Below, in pieces: positions 1 through 10,990 of a DNA stretch of 64,000 nucleotides. The notes under the pieces were generated by a model. It was not told the DNA's origin, did not search any database, and saw only the letters and a program-made list of their open reading frames with translations. The position numbers and the translations under genes were made by a program. The stretch is from the NCBI RefSeq assembly GCF_002939705.1, contig NZ_MDCB01000003.1, forward strand, positions 248,001 through 312,000, in the 5' to 3' direction. The DNA is from Xanthomonas albilineans (lineage in GTDB: Bacteria; Pseudomonadota; Gammaproteobacteria; Xanthomonadales; Xanthomonadaceae). The stretch's first letter is position 1; the number at the start of each line of letters is the position of its first letter.

Positions 1-1509
1 GAGGTCTACCTGCAGGCAATCGCCGCCTGTCTGGCGCGCGGCCGTCAGGCGCTGGTGCTGGTGCCAGAGATCGGCCTGACTCCGCAGACCTTGGCACGGT
101 TCCGCGCACGTCTGGGGGTACCGGTGCATGCGCTGCATTCCGGACTCAACGACAACGAACGCGCGCGGGTCTGGACCGCCGCCTGGCGCGGCGAAGCACG
201 GGTGGTGGTCGGCACCCGCTCGGCGGTGTTCGTGCCGTTGCCGCAGGCCGGGCTGATCGTGATCGACGAAGAACACGACGGCAGTTATAAGCAGCAAGAC
301 GGCATCCGCTACCACGCTCGCGATTTCGCCCTGGTCCGCGCCAAGGCGCTGGACGTGCCGGTGCTGCTGGGCAGCGCCACGCCGTCGCTGGAGAGCCTGC
401 ACAACGCCAACAGCGGCCGCTACACGCACCTGCGCCTGACCCATCGCGCCGGCGACGCGCGACCACCGACGGTGCGCGTGCTCGACGTGCGCAAGCGGCC
501 CCTGCAGGACGGGCTGTCGCCGGAGGTGCTGACCGGCATCGGCGCCACGCTCGCCGAGGGCGGCCAGGTTTTGGTGTTCAAAAACCGCCGTGGCTACGCG
601 CCAGTGCTGCTATGCCATGACTGCGGCTGGACCGCACCGTGCCAGCGCTGCAGCACACCGCTGCACACCACGCCGATGACCGTGCATGCCGGCGGCAGGC
701 GATTGCAATGCCACCACTGCGGTGCGCGGCAACCAGCACCGCTGGCCTGCCCGGACTGCGGCAGCCTAGCCCTGCAACCGCAAGGCATCGGGACCGAACG
801 TCTGGAAGAACGCCTGGTGCACGCCTTTCCGGAGGTGCCGGTGCTGCGCATCGACCGCGGCACCACCCAGCGCCGCGATGGGCTGGAAACGCAATTGGCC
901 ACACTCGGCAACGCTCCTGGGATCCTGGTCGGCACGCAGATCCTGGCGAAGGGGCACGACCTGCCGCAACTGAGCCGAGTCGTGGTGGTGGGAATCGACG
1001 AAGGGCTGTTTTCAGCCGACTTCCGCGCTAGCGAGAAACTGGCGCAGCAGTTGATCCAGGTCGCCGGCCGCGCCGGCCGCGCCACACGCCCCGGTGACGT
1101 CTGGTTGCAGACCCACCATCCCGGTCATCCGCTACTGGAAATCTTAGTGCACGGCGGCTACCACGCCTTCGCCGCAGCGGAACTGGCGCAGCGCGAAGCC
1201 GCCGGCTTCCCACCATTCGCGCATCTGGCACTGCTGCGCGCCGAGGCCAAGCAGGTCGATCACGCCAACGCCTTTCTCGCCGCAGTGCGTGCGCTGCTGC
1301 CAGCGCACGATCAGGTACAGCGCTTCGGCCCAATGCCGGCGCCAATGCCACGCCGCGCAGGTTTCCAACGTACCCAGCTGCTGCTCTCGGCCAGTACCCG
1401 GCGTGCACTGCATCGCCTGCTGGATGCGGCCGTGCCGGCAATCCATGCACTAACGCAGGCACGGCGGGTACGCTGGTCGCTGGACGTGGACCCGCAGGAT
1501 CTGTATTGA
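1..1509 (+). CDS. priA: Primosomal replication restart helicase PriA (3' part; start lies outside the window)
   Basis: The visible 502 residues are the C-terminal two thirds of PriA, the 3'-to-5' DNA helicase that reloads the replisome at collapsed forks. The frame is open from base 1 and begins inside the helicase core, just after where Walker A (GxGKTE) would be: the first residues are EVYLQAI. Seen here are the DEEH Walker B box followed by GSYKQQ, the GSATPS motif III, the cysteine-rich zinc module (CHDCGW, CQRC, CHHCG, CPDCGS, about residues 195-245) and the C-terminal helicase motifs GTQILAKGHD and QVAGRAGR. The gene is intact from the left edge to its TGA stop. Full-length family members have about 730 residues, so some 230 N-terminal residues (the 3'-end-binding and winged-helix domains) lie to the left. 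Confidence 0.97.
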   Translation, partial: EVYLQAIAACLARGRQALVLVPEIGLTPQTLARFRARLGVPVHALHSGLNDNERARVWTAAWRGEARVVVGTRSAVFVPLPQAGLIVIDEEHDGSYKQQDGIRYHARDFALVRAKALDVPVLLGSATPSLESLHNANSGRYTHLRLTHRAGDARPPTVRVLDVRKRPLQDGLSPEVLTGIGATLAEGGQVLVFKNRRGYAPVLLCHDCGWTAPCQRCSTPLHTTPMTVHAGGRRLQCHHCGARQPAPLACPDCGSLALQPQGIGTERLEERLVHAFPEVPVLRIDRGTTQRRDGLETQLATLGNAPGILVGTQILAKGHDLPQLSRVVVVGIDEGLFSADFRASEKLAQQLIQVAGRAGRATRPGDVWLQTHHPGHPLLEILVHGGYHAFAAAELAQREAAGFPPFAHLALLRAEAKQVDHANAFLAAVRALLPAHDQVQRFGPMPAPMPRRAGFQRTQLLLSASTRRALHRLLDAAVPAIHALTQARRVRWSLDVDPQDLY

Positions 1510-1525
1510 AGCGCCAGCGCGCTGC

Positions 1526-2100
1526 TCAGCTGCCGCCTTGCAACGCCAGCAGCAGCTGCACGCGCAGCGCCGCGTAGTCGCTAGCCTCCACGCAGCGCCA
1601 GAGGCCGGCATCCGTACCAAGGCCGCCGGCGGCGGTGGCCACCACCGGTTTGTCAGCGACCAACGCCAACAGCAGCCCGCGCGGCTGCTGTTCGATCCAG
1701 GCAGGCAATACCACGATGGTCGCCGCATGCACGCCCGCCGCCATCGAGGCCACCCGGCGCACGTCGAAGCCGCTCCAGAAATCCATCGTTTCCTGCGCAC
1801 CAGGCGGCAGTAAAATTGCAGCGGGAGACCACGCAGCGCCTCGCGCAGTTCGAACGCGCCCTTGCGCGCCAGCGAGGCGGCGGCCAGCAACACCCGTGGT
1901 GTGGCGCATTCGGCAGTGTCTTCGACCATGGCAATAGGCGTGGCCGGGACTGCCGGCAGCGCCGGCACCTGCCAGGCCAGCGCGATGCCACGTCCATCCG
2001 CAAGCGCCAGCAACTCGCGGTGCGGGGTAATCCAGTGACGCGCCTGCGCCAGGGCCGCGCGCTAGGTGGCACGCACATCGGCAGATCGGAGTGACAGCGA
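1526..2100 (-). pseudogene. Decayed glycosyltransferase (C-terminal part)
   Basis: Two minus-strand frames together give a glycosyltransferase-like C-terminal half. One frame holds TPRVLLAAASLARKG and ELREALRGLPLQ. The other continues with ILLPPGAQET, FWSGFDVRRVA, VVLPAWIEQQPRGLLLAL and DKPVVATAAGG, which resembles the nucleotide-sugar-binding end of GT1/GT4-like enzymes. The reading frame changes near 1800-1835. Further upstream the first frame meets a TAG at 2062-2064 where the surrounding residues (RSADVRAT, RAALAQ) still look coding, which fits a CAG-to-TAG change. No start codon or N-terminal domain can be recognised, and the upstream limit is arbitrary. It lies tail-to-tail with priA. 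The family assignment rests on general pattern only. Confidence 0.6.
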
Positions 2101-2322
2101 TGCCTGCCCGCGCCTTGCCGGTTCGGTACGGGACCAGTCTCAGCAGGCTAGAAACGCTCCGCCAGATGCTTCGCCTAAGCGCTGGCGGGCGGGCTTGTTA
2201 GGCTGCGCTTGTCGATCCAAGCTTAGTCCAGTTGCGTCTCAAGCCAACGGCAGCTTTAACCGGCTGTCATGGGGCCAAAACGGGCGTTTATGCCTTCCGG
2301 ATTCGGGCGGCGTGCAGGCGTA

Positions 2323-3201
<879 letters not shown>

Positions 3202-3226
3202 AGTGGTCATCTTAGCAGTCAACTAA

Positions 3227-3255
3227 TTGGACTGCCGGGTTCAGTAAAAAGTTCC
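3227..3255 (-). promoter_or_regulatory. Sigma-E-type promoter of rpoH
   Basis: Read on the minus strand this is GGAACT, 17 bases, then GTCCAA. It matches the extracytoplasmic-stress sigma-E pattern GGAACT-N15-17-GTCNNA, which I recall as described for Xanthomonas. It sits 26 bases upstream of the preferred rpoH start, so cell-envelope stress would feed into the heat-shock sigma factor, as in enteric bacteria. The match is seen directly; activity is inferred. Confidence 0.75.
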
Positions 3256-3414
3256 TTCGTTCTGTTTATGAAACATTCGAGTCAAAAAAAATGCCATGAC
3301 AGAGATATTGCAACGATCGGACGGAACAATGAAGCAGCCCGTTTGGGTTACGAATTTAGCACCCGCTTCGCGAAAATGGCGTCCATACAGCCCCCGTGTC
3401 GACGCGACATCCCA

Positions 3415-4155
3415 TCACAGTTCAGGCATCGGGTAACCCCGCGCTTCCAGATCTACGCGCGCCGGCAGGCTCCAGTCGATCGGGGCGCTCCCCCGACGGC
3501 ACAGGTATTCGTTGGCGGCGGAGAAATGCTTGCAGCCCAGGAAACCACGGTGCGCGGACAGCGGCGAGGGATGCGGCGCCTTCAGCACCCGGTGGCGCCG
3601 GGTATCGATGACCTTGCCCTTGGCCTGCGCATAACTCCCCCATAACAGGAACACCAGCCCCTCGCGCTCGCGGTTGAGTGTCTCCACCACGTGGTCGGTG
3701 AAGCCTTCCCAGCCTTTGCCCTGGTGGGCACCGGCACGGCCTTCCTCGACCGTGAGCACCGCATTGAGCAGCAGCACACCGCGCTGCGCCCAGGGCAGCA
3801 GGCAGCCATGATCGGGACGGCGGATGCCCAAGTCGTCCTCGATCTCTTTGTAGATGTTAAGCAGGGATGGCGGCACCGGCACGCCGGGCAGCACCGAGAA
3901 ACACAAGCCATGCGCCTGACCACGCCCGTGGTAAGGATCCTGGCCCAGGATCACCACCTTCACCGCATCGAACGGGGTAGCCTGGAATGCGGCGAAGATC
4001 TGCCGTCCCGGCGGGAACACGTGTGCGCCGGCCGCCTTGCGCTGGCGCAGATAGGCGGCCAACTCGCGCATTTCCGGGCGCAACAGCCAGTCGCCGACCT
4101 GCGCCTTCCACGACGGCTCCAACTGGATCCGGCTCTCGTCTTCGTTGTTGGTCAT
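3415..4155 (-). CDS. ung: Uracil-DNA glycosylase (family 1)
   Basis: Removes uracil from DNA to start base-excision repair. The 246-residue protein has the catalytic water-activating motif GQDPYHG, the uracil-binding stretch [23 protein letters not shown], and the DNA-intercalating loop [11 protein letters not shown]. The length is usual for the family. The frame extends to a GTG at 4173, but the ATG at 4155 ([16 protein letters not shown]) gives the usual N-terminus and was chosen. It stands alone between rpoH and the tandem-receiver gene, all on the minus strand. Confidence 0.96.
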   Translation of the reverse strand: MTNNEDESRIQLEPSWKAQVGDWLLRPEMRELAAYLRQRKAAGAHVFPPGRQIFAAFQATPFDAVKVVILGQDPYHGRGQAHGLCFSVLPGVPVPPSLLNIYKEIEDDLGIRRPDHGCLLPWAQRGVLLLNAVLTVEEGRAGAHQGKGWEGFTDHVVETLNREREGLVFLLWGSYAQAKGKVIDTRRHRVLKAPHPSPLSAHRGFLGCKHFSAANEYLCRRGSAPIDWSLPARVDLEARGYPMPEL

Positions 4156-4198
4156 TGCATACGGACTCGGCACGTCAAGTCAAAAGGTCACCGCGTTC

Positions 4199-5023
4199 CT
4201 AATTGAGCCTGGCTAGACGCAACTGGAACAACACCTTGGTCACCAGCAAACGCTCTTCGATCGGCTTTTGCACCAAGTCATTGGCGCCAGCAAGCAGCAG
4301 CGCGGACTGATTGTAAGGATTACTGTCGCCGGTCATCACCAACACCGGCATGCGCCGCTTGCCGTAGGCAAAATCCAAGCGGATCCGCTGGACCACGTCG
4401 CGACCGTTGAGTTCACCCTTGAGGGTGACGTCGGTCAACACAAGATCGATGCGGTGCGTGGTGTGACCAAGGGATTCGGCGGTCAGCAAAACGAACGCCT
4501 CCTCGGCGCTCAAGACATGCAGCACCTGCAATCGCTGGCGCTCGAGCATGCGCTTGGTCGCCTCGGCCACCACCCGGCTGTCCTCGATATAAAGGACGGT
4601 TGCCCCAACCATCGGCTGCGGCTGCACATAGCCGCGGACGAAGGTCGCCAACGCCTTGTGGCCCAGGGCCTTGTCGAAATAGTCGGTGACGTATTCGGTA
4701 AATCGCCGCTCCACCAAATGCCGCTGAGCATCGCCAGAAACCACGATCACTGGCACATAAGCCTGCCCAGCGACCTCGCGCACGCTGCGCGCCAAGGCCA
4801 GGCCGTCGCCATCGGGTAGCGCCAGCGAGGTGGTGACCAGATCGACCGGGCCAGCCTCCAGCGCCGCACGCGCCTCGGCGATGCTGGCGCAGCCGACCAC
4901 CTCGACATCCAGCAACTCGCGGTGCAACACATCGGCGATCAGCTTGCGCACCAGCTTGGATCCATCGACCACCATCACCCGCGGGGCGGCGTTGATCAGG
5001 TGCTTGAACTCGTGCACAGACAT
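4199..5023 (-). CDS. Tandem response-regulator receiver protein (two REC domains, no output domain)
   Basis: A 274-residue protein made only of two CheY-like receiver domains. Domain 2 (about 141-270) has the expected residues: E147/D148, phosphoacceptor D198 in LVLTDVTL, T231 and K253. Domain 1 (about 14-135) keeps D20, S96 and K118, but the phosphoacceptor position is Ser66 (LVTTSLALPDGDG), so it probably cannot be phosphorylated in the usual way. The start is the ATG at 5023, seven bases after the ftsX stop codon; a GTG at 5029 is in frame. The gene follows ftsE-ftsX closely and may be cotranscribed. The partner kinase is unknown. Confidence 0.85.
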   Translation of the reverse strand: MSVHEFKHLINAAPRVMVVDGSKLVRKLIADVLHRELLDVEVVGCASIAEARAALEAGPVDLVTTSLALPDGDGLALARSVREVAGQAYVPVIVVSGDAQRHLVERRFTEYVTDYFDKALGHKALATFVRGYVQPQPMVGATVLYIEDSRVVAEATKRMLERQRLQVLHVLSAEEAFVLLTAESLGHTTHRIDLVLTDVTLKGELNGRDVVQRIRLDFAYGKRRMPVLVMTGDSNPYNQSALLLAGANDLVQKPIEERLLVTKVLFQLRLARLN

Positions 5024-5030
5024 GCGCACT

Positions 5031-5975
5031 TCACGTATCGGTGGGCCGTGTCTGACGCAGGAAGTGGCCAGTCACCAGCCAGGCGCCGAGCCAGCCAAGC
5101 AACAAGGTGCCGAGCAGAACCAGCGGCACGTGTAATACGTCCAGTCCATGCAGCAGGAAATGGCTACCGTAGCTGTCCGCCAGCGCCGCCAGCGACGGCC
5201 CCAGTGCCGCACCGGCGACGGCAAGCAATGCCAGCGCCAACACACCGGCGCCGAAGCCATACCAGGCCCCAAGGTACAGGAACGGGCGACGGATGAAGCC
5301 ATCGCTGGCGCCGAGCAATTGCAGCACGCCGATTTCCTCGCGCCGCGCCTGGATATCCAGGCGCACGGTGTTGCCGACCACAAGCACCGCACCAACGCCG
5401 AGCAGCAGCGACAACACCTGCACCAGGCGCTGACCGAAATGCAGCCAACCGTCCAGGCGTTTACGCCACAGCGCGTCGTGCTGGACCAAATCGGCTTGCG
5501 GCAAGGCGCTCAACGCCATCGCCAGCGGGGTGTCGTCGGCTACGGCGGGGATCACGGTCAGCAATGTCGGCAATGGATTGTCGTGCAGGGCATCCAGCGC
5601 CTCCCCCAGCCCAGCGCTATCGCGCAGTTCGGCCATGCCCTGCGCAGGTGTACGCAAGTTCACTGCGGCGACATCGACACGCCCACGCAACGTCTGCGCC
5701 AGCGTCTGTGCTGCGGCGACATCCACATTGGTCTTCAGGAACACGTTGATCTCGCGCGACTGCTGCACCGTGCCGGCGAACTGCTTGAGGTTATCCAGCG
5801 CGATCGACAACCCCAATGGCAGGGTGAAAGCCAGGGCCATCACCGCCATCGTCAACAGCGTGGCCCATGGCTTGCGCATGGCGCGGCCGAGGCTATAGAC
5901 GATGCTATGCAGGTGGTGGTCACACCACACGCCCAGACGCGATGGCGCGGTGGCGCCGGTATTGCGTGCGCTCAT
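5031..5975 (-). CDS. ftsX: Cell division ABC-like permease FtsX
   Basis: Inner-membrane partner of FtsE that passes the ATPase signal to periplasmic cell-wall hydrolases at the septum. The 314-residue protein has a cytoplasmic N-terminus, a first membrane helix (about 40-62), a large periplasmic loop (about 63-185) and three C-terminal helices, with the conserved RREEIGVLQLLGAS between helices 2 and 3. The ATG overlaps the ftsE stop codon by four bases, which indicates translational coupling. Length and layout are normal for the family. Confidence 0.95.
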   Translation of the reverse strand: MSARNTGATAPSRLGVWCDHHLHSIVYSLGRAMRKPWATLLTMAVMALAFTLPLGLSIALDNLKQFAGTVQQSREINVFLKTNVDVAAAQTLAQTLRGRVDVAAVNLRTPAQGMAELRDSAGLGEALDALHDNPLPTLLTVIPAVADDTPLAMALSALPQADLVQHDALWRKRLDGWLHFGQRLVQVLSLLLGVGAVLVVGNTVRLDIQARREEIGVLQLLGASDGFIRRPFLYLGAWYGFGAGVLALALLAVAGAALGPSLAALADSYGSHFLLHGLDVLHVPLVLLGTLLLGWLGAWLVTGHFLRQTRPTDT

Positions 5976-6658
5976 TCGGCCAGATCCTGCGGAGAAATAT
6001 CGTCGACCAGACGGCCATGATCCAGGATCAGTACGCGCTTGCGCATCTGTCTGAGCAGCGCCAGATCGTGGCTGACCACCAGCACGCTGGTACCGCGCGC
6101 CGGCAGTTGCGCGAACAGTTGCATGATCTCGGCAGACAGGGTCGGGTCGAGGTTGCCGGTGGGTTCGTCGGCAACCAGCAACCGCGGCTCGCCGACCATC
6201 GCCCGGGCGATGCCAACGCGCTGCTGTTCGCCGGCCGACAACTGCGAGGGCAAGGCTTTCTCGCGATGCCCCAGGCCCATGCGTTCGAGCACCGAGCGCA
6301 CGCGTTTGCCGATCTCGGCGCGGCGGGTGCCGCGCAGAATCAACGGCAGTGCAACGTTCTCGGCGATGCTGCGATCGTTGAGCAAGCGATGGTCTTGGTA
6401 GACCGCGCCGACCTCGCGCCGATGCAACGGCACGCGCCGCCCACGCACTTTGAGCAGGTTACGCTCATCGAACAGCACCGCACCGTGGGTGGGCCGCTCG
6501 CTGAGGTGGATGAGCTTGAGCAAGGTGCTCTTGCCCGCACCGGAATGACCGGTGACGAACAGCATCTCGCCCTCCTCCACCTGGAAGCTGACATCCACCA
6601 ACGCCGTATGGCCGCCGGCGTATTGTTTACTGACATTGTCGAATCGTAGAACGCTCAT
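5972..6658 (-). CDS. ftsE: Cell division ATP-binding protein FtsE
   Basis: ABC ATPase (228 residues) that works with FtsX. Visible motifs are Walker [10 protein letters not shown], the Q-loop region GAVYQDH, the signature LSAGEQQR, Walker [13 protein letters not shown] and the switch histidine in VVSHD. The ATG at 6658 ([13 protein letters not shown]) is chosen because it begins at the first beta strand of the family; the frame is open 45 bases further with no family similarity. It is the first gene of the ftsE-ftsX pair. Confidence 0.96.
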   Translation of the reverse strand: MSVLRFDNVSKQYAGGHTALVDVSFQVEEGEMLFVTGHSGAGKSTLLKLIHLSERPTHGAVLFDERNLLKVRGRRVPLHRREVGAVYQDHRLLNDRSIAENVALPLILRGTRRAEIGKRVRSVLERMGLGHREKALPSQLSAGEQQRVGIARAMVGEPRLLVADEPTGNLDPTLSAEIMQLFAQLPARGTSVLVVSHDLALLRQMRKRVLILDHGRLVDDISPQDLAE

Positions 6659-6733
6659 CAGACGATTATGCCGGAGCGCCCAGGGTATTCGTCCACCGAA
6701 CACATACAGCGCACGGCGGACGGACGCCGCGGC

Positions 6734-8437
6734 TCAGGAACCGGAGACCAGCGAACGCAGCTTGCGGCCGAGACGGGTCAAGAACGAATCGTTCTTGACC
6801 GACGCCGCCGCGCGCTCGCCCTGGCGTGCGGCCTTGACCGGCGTAGCCACGACCTGCACCGGCTTGGCCGACACCGCGACGTTGCCGGACTGCACGCCCT
6901 CGGCTGCGTCCAGTGGCCGCCCACCGCGACGGCGCCGGCGCTTACGCGGCGGACGCTCGCCCTCTACCAGCGGCACGCCCTCGGCGGCCACGCGGGCAGG
7001 CTTCGGTACGGCGGGCGCAGGAGCATCGGTCACTGCGGCGGCGTCGACTGGGCGCGGGGTGCGTGGCCGGCGTCGTGGGTTGCCATCGGCACCGCGCGAT
7101 TCACCGCGCCCACCAGGGCCGCTACGGCCACCGCCGGACTTGCCGCCGCCGCGACGTTGCTCGTCGGCCTCGCGCTGAGCGCGCGCCTCGCGGAAGATCT
7201 CACCGATGCTGTCATCACCCTCGGCCTCGCCTTCCACCGCCACGCGCGGGGTGCGTGGCAGTGCCACCAGCAGCTCCGCCGTCACCGGCTCGACCGGGAT
7301 CTTCTGCTCGATGTAGGCCTCGATGTCCGGCAGGCTCATCGCGTAGCGTTCGCAGGCGAAACTGATCGCATCGCCTTCCTCGCCCAGCCGCGCAGTGCGG
7401 CCGATGCGGTGCACGTAATCCTCCGCGTCGAACGGCAGGTCATAGTTGTAGACGTATTTGACCCCGTCGATATGCAGGCCGCGCGCGGCCACGTCGGTGA
7501 CCACCAGGATTTCCAACTGGCCCTTCTGGAAGCGGTTGAGCAGCGTCTCGCGCTTCTTTTGCGGCACGTCGCCGGAAAGCACGCCGACCCGGTAGCCGTT
7601 GCGTTCCAGCGCCCGCGCCACGCGCTCGACGAACGCTTTGGTGTTGACGAACACCATGGTGCGCGCGCCCTCGCTGCGCGACAGCAGGCCCAGCAGCAGG
7701 GTCAGCTTCTCCTCGTCGGCGGGGAAATAGATGCGCTGGCGCACGCGCGCGGCGGTGATGCTTTCGGTTTCGACAACGAGCTTTTCCGGCTCGTTCATGT
7801 GCTCATAGGCCAGCTCCAGCACGCGATGGCTGAGCGTGGCCGAGAACAGCAAGGTCTGCCGAGTCCCGCGCTCGGGCATGCGCCGCAGCAGAAAACGGAT
7901 GTCCTTGATGAAACCCAGATCGAACATGCGGTCGGCTTCGTCCAGCACGCAGATCTCGCAGGCGTGCAGGGACACCACTTTGTGCTGTTTGACGTAGTCG
8001 ATCAGCCGCCCAGGGGTGGCGATGATCACATCCACGCCCTGCTGCAGCAGTTCGCGCTGTTTGTCGTAATCCACACCGCCATAGACCAGCGCAAAACGCA
8101 GACCGAGGTCGGCGCCGAACTTGACCGCGTCCTTGTGGATCTGGATCGCTAGTTCGCGGGTCGGCGCCAGGATCAGCGCACGCGGGTCCTCCGGCTTGCG
8201 ATCGGCCAACGCCGGGCGGCTGAGCAGACGGTTCATCACCGCCACTAGGAACGCCAGTGTCTTGCCGGTGCCGGTCTGGGCCTGCCCGGCCACGTCGCGG
8301 CCCGGCAAGGCCACCGGCAGGGTCAGCGCCTGGATCGGCGTACAGCGGGTAAAGCCAGCGCCTTCTAGCCCTGCCAGCAGCGCCGGTTGCAGGTCGAACG
8401 CGGAAAAAGTCAAATCTGTCAGCGGTTTGTCGCTCAT
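6734..8437 (-). CDS. rhlB: DEAD-box ATP-dependent RNA helicase RhlB
   Basis: RNA helicase (567 residues), in enteric bacteria a partner of RNase E. It has the Q motif ([13 protein letters not shown]), Walker [15 protein letters not shown], the DEAD box in [13 protein letters not shown] in LLFSATL, and the C-terminal helicase motifs [11 protein letters not shown] and HRIGRTAR. After about residue 390 comes a long basic, low-complexity tail rich in Arg, Gly and Pro, which is longer than in the roughly 420-residue enteric protein and probably binds RNA or partners. It is divergent from trxA-rho, the same gene neighbourhood as in enteric bacteria. Confidence 0.95.
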   Translation of the reverse strand: MSDKPLTDLTFSAFDLQPALLAGLEGAGFTRCTPIQALTLPVALPGRDVAGQAQTGTGKTLAFLVAVMNRLLSRPALADRKPEDPRALILAPTRELAIQIHKDAVKFGADLGLRFALVYGGVDYDKQRELLQQGVDVIIATPGRLIDYVKQHKVVSLHACEICVLDEADRMFDLGFIKDIRFLLRRMPERGTRQTLLFSATLSHRVLELAYEHMNEPEKLVVETESITAARVRQRIYFPADEEKLTLLLGLLSRSEGARTMVFVNTKAFVERVARALERNGYRVGVLSGDVPQKKRETLLNRFQKGQLEILVVTDVAARGLHIDGVKYVYNYDLPFDAEDYVHRIGRTARLGEEGDAISFACERYAMSLPDIEAYIEQKIPVEPVTAELLVALPRTPRVAVEGEAEGDDSIGEIFREARAQREADEQRRGGGKSGGGRSGPGGRGESRGADGNPRRRPRTPRPVDAAAVTDAPAPAVPKPARVAAEGVPLVEGERPPRKRRRRRGGRPLDAAEGVQSGNVAVSAKPVQVVATPVKAARQGERAAASVKNDSFLTRLGRKLRSLVSGS

Positions 8438-8640
8438 CTTTCCATCTTCTTGGGGCCACCCCCGCCCAAGGCGTAAGGTCGCAGCTTGCGTCGGTCCCGG
8501 CAGCGTCGCACACTGGCGTCTTCCATACCGGGTCGCGCGACAGGGGGAATCCCTTGATTTCGACGCGCAATACCCCAGTTTACCGCAATGCGGCGGCCAC
8601 CCGGTCCGGTCGCTCGCATTGACCCAGGAGATTTTCCAAA

Positions 8641-8982
8641 GTGAGCGACAAGGTCCTACACGTCGGCGACGCCGATTTCGATACCGCGGTGCTGCAATCG
8701 GACGAGGCGGTCCTAGTGGATTTCTGGGCCGAATGGTGCGGCCCGTGCAAGATGATCGCGCCGGTCCTAGACGATCTCGCCGAGGCCTACGACGGCCGGC
8801 TGAAGGTGGCGAAGATCAATGTGGACGAGAACCGCGCCACGGCCATCAAGTACCACGTCCGCTCGATTCCGATGCTGCTGCTGTTCAAGAACGGCCAGAT
8901 CCAGGCCACCCAGATCGGTGCGGTCGGCAAGGGCCAGCTGACCCAGATGATCGACAAGACTCTGGGCGGCGCAGCCGCCTGA
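8641..8982 (+). CDS. trxA: Thioredoxin 1
   Basis: Small cytoplasmic disulfide reductase of 113 residues. The active site is WCGPC (in [11 protein letters not shown]), and the conserved cis-proline lies in [11 protein letters not shown]. The start is a GTG preceded by AGGAGA at suitable spacing. It is divergent from rhlB and followed by rho on the same strand, a conserved arrangement. Confidence 0.97.
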   Translation: MSDKVLHVGDADFDTAVLQSDEAVLVDFWAEWCGPCKMIAPVLDDLAEAYDGRLKVAKINVDENRATAIKYHVRSIPMLLLFKNGQIQATQIGAVGKGQLTQMIDKTLGGAAA

Positions 8983-9126
8983 CGCCCGCCGTGGCGAGCC
9001 GCTCCGTTCCGTAGCGGCACGCGGGTACGCCGATGGCCTTACGCTGGTAGCTGAACCGCCTGCAAGCGCGGGCTTGCCGTGGTTACACGGCGGTGATAGT
9101 GTCGGCGCATCCGGTGGCATTCGCGC

Positions 9127-9186
9127 ACCGCACCCCCTCTGGAAGTTTCTCTCCCAGACCCGCTCCCAATCCATTTGCTCCCTACG
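9127..9186 (+). promoter_or_regulatory. C-rich, G-poor leader upstream of rho (possible rut site)
   Basis: About 60 bases just before the rho coding region are unusually rich in C and poor in G for this genome (for example CACCCCCTCT, TCTCTCCCAGACCC, GCTCCCAATCC). Such pyrimidine-rich unstructured RNA is what Rho loads on, and rho leaders in other bacteria are autoregulated by Rho-dependent termination. The composition is seen; the role is inferred. Confidence 0.35.
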
Positions 9187-9223
9187 TTTGGGTGCTCGCA
9201 CTCTTAAGCGAGGAACCACCACT

Positions 9224-10969
9224 TTGTCCGATCACACCATCTCCGAACCCGGGAGCATCGACGCTCCCGCCGAGAAACGCGTGCGCAAGCCGCGCGTCAA
9301 CAGGGCCACGGCTGACACCGAGGGTGGCGCCGACCACGGTACGCCTGCGCAGCCGAACCTGCCGCTGCCCGCTGCGCCGGTCCAGGCCGATGCGCCCCGC
9401 CCAGTTGCCCAAGAACATGCACCGGCGCCATCCAGCCATGGCGGCGCAGCCAGCAACGGCGAGCAACCGGCTCCGCCGCCACACGCCAGCAACGCCAACG
9501 ATGGCGGAGAGCCGCGCGAAGGCGGCAACCCGCGCTTCAACAATCAGAACCAGAACAACAATCAGCAGGGCAATCGCCGCGACCGCTTCCGCAATCGCCG
9601 CGACCGCAACCGCGAGCGCTTCCAGGACAACGGCCTGCCCAGCGACAACGGCGCCAACGAAGTCTTCGTCCCGCGGGTGCACGCCAGCGTGCCTGAAGGC
9701 TTCCCGATCTACTCCTTGAGCGACCTGAAGCGGATGCCGGCGCAGAAGCTGCTCGACATCGCCGAACAACTCAACATCCAAGACGGCGTGGCGCGTGCGC
9801 GCAAGCAAGATGTGATCTTCGCGCTGCTCAAGGTGCTCACCCGCCACGGCGAAGGCGTCGCCGCCGACGGCGTGCTGGAGATCCTGCCGGACGGCTTCGG
9901 CTTCCTGCGCGCGGCCGAGGCCAGCTACCTGGCCGGCCCGGACGACACCTACATCTCGCCCAGCCAGATCCGCCGCTTCAACCTGCGCACCGGCGACCAT
10001 CTCTCCGGTCGCATCCGTTTTCCCAAGGACGGCGAACGCTATTTCGCCTTGTCGATCGTCGACACCATCAACGGCGAGCCGCTGGAAGCGAGCAAGAACA
10101 AGGTCCTGTTCGAGAACCTGACCGCGCTGTTCCCGCGCAAGCGCTTCACCCTGGAACGCGGCAACGGTTCCTCCGAAGACATCTCCGGCCGCATCCTCGA
10201 CCTGATGGCGCCGCAAGGCAAAGGCCAACGCGCGCTGATCGTGTCCCCGCCCAAGGCCGGTAAAACCATGCTGATGCAGCAGGTGGCCACGGCGATCACC
10301 ACCAACCATCCGGACGTGCACCTGATCGTGCTGTTGATCGACGAACGCCCGGAAGAAGTGACCGAAATGCAGCGCACCGTGCGCGGCGAGGTCATCTCCT
10401 CCACCTTCGACGAACCGGCCGCGCGCCACGTGCAGGTCGCCGAAATGGTGATCGAGCGCGCCAAGCGCCTGGTCGAGCACAAGAAGGACGTGGTGATCCT
10501 GCTCGACTCGATCACCCGCCTGGCCCGCGCCTACAACAACGTGGTGCCGTCCTCCGGCAAGGTACTCAGCGGCGGCGTCGACGCCAATGCGCTGCACCGT
10601 CCGAAGCGCTTCTTCGGCGCGGCGCGCAATGTCGAGGAAGGCGGTTCGCTGACCATCATCGCCACGGCGCTGGTGGAGACCGGCAGCAAGATGGACGAGG
10701 TGATCTACGAAGAGTTCAAGGGCACCGGCAACAGCGAAGTGCATCTGAACCGCCGCATCGCCGAGAAGCGCGTGTACCCGGCCATCGACATCAACCGCTC
10801 CGGTACCCGCCGCGAAGACCTGTTGATCGATCCGGAACTGCTGCAGAAGATCTGGATCCTGCGCAAATTGCTCCACCCGATGGACGAGATCGCCGCGATG
10901 GAATTCCTGCTGGACAAGATGAAGAACACCAAGTCCAACGACGAGTTCTTCAGCTCGATGAAGCGCTGA
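9224..10969 (+). CDS. rho: Transcription termination factor Rho, with long disordered N-terminal extension
   Basis: Hexameric RNA helicase that terminates transcription. The 581-residue protein has an N-terminal extension of about 165 residues rich in Ala, Pro, Gln, Asn and Arg ([12 protein letters not shown] followed by [15 protein letters not shown]). Then comes the usual core: Rho N-domain ([20 protein letters not shown]), RNA-binding cold-shock fold ([14 protein letters not shown]), Walker A PPKAGKT, Walker [17 protein letters not shown] and the C-terminal NEFFSSMK-type end. The start is a TTG at 9224, with GAGGAA about ten bases upstream; the frame is open further back but shows no family similarity. 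Enteric Rho has about 420 residues, so the extension accounts for the extra length. Confidence 0.96.
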   Translation: MSDHTISEPGSIDAPAEKRVRKPRVNRATADTEGGADHGTPAQPNLPLPAAPVQADAPRPVAQEHAPAPSSHGGAASNGEQPAPPPHASNANDGGEPREGGNPRFNNQNQNNNQQGNRRDRFRNRRDRNRERFQDNGLPSDNGANEVFVPRVHASVPEGFPIYSLSDLKRMPAQKLLDIAEQLNIQDGVARARKQDVIFALLKVLTRHGEGVAADGVLEILPDGFGFLRAAEASYLAGPDDTYISPSQIRRFNLRTGDHLSGRIRFPKDGERYFALSIVDTINGEPLEASKNKVLFENLTALFPRKRFTLERGNGSSEDISGRILDLMAPQGKGQRALIVSPPKAGKTMLMQQVATAITTNHPDVHLIVLLIDERPEEVTEMQRTVRGEVISSTFDEPAARHVQVAEMVIERAKRLVEHKKDVVILLDSITRLARAYNNVVPSSGKVLSGGVDANALHRPKRFFGAARNVEEGGSLTIIATALVETGSKMDEVIYEEFKGTGNSEVHLNRRIAEKRVYPAIDINRSGTRREDLLIDPELLQKIWILRKLLHPMDEIAAMEFLLDKMKNTKSNDEFFSSMKR

Positions 10970-10990
10970 AGTCCGGCGCCGCTTCGCCCC

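Noticed and set aside
6668-8152. A 494-codon open frame opposite rhlB
   Set aside because: Shadow of rhlB; no start context and no recognisable domain.
8998-9018. Hairpin GCCGCT/AGCGGC after trxA as a terminator
   Set aside because: Only six base pairs with a nine-base loop and no T run.
9182-10876. A 564-codon open frame on the minus strand opposite rho
   Set aside because: It mirrors the rho gene; long antisense frames are common in G+C-rich codon-biased DNA and the product shows no domain.
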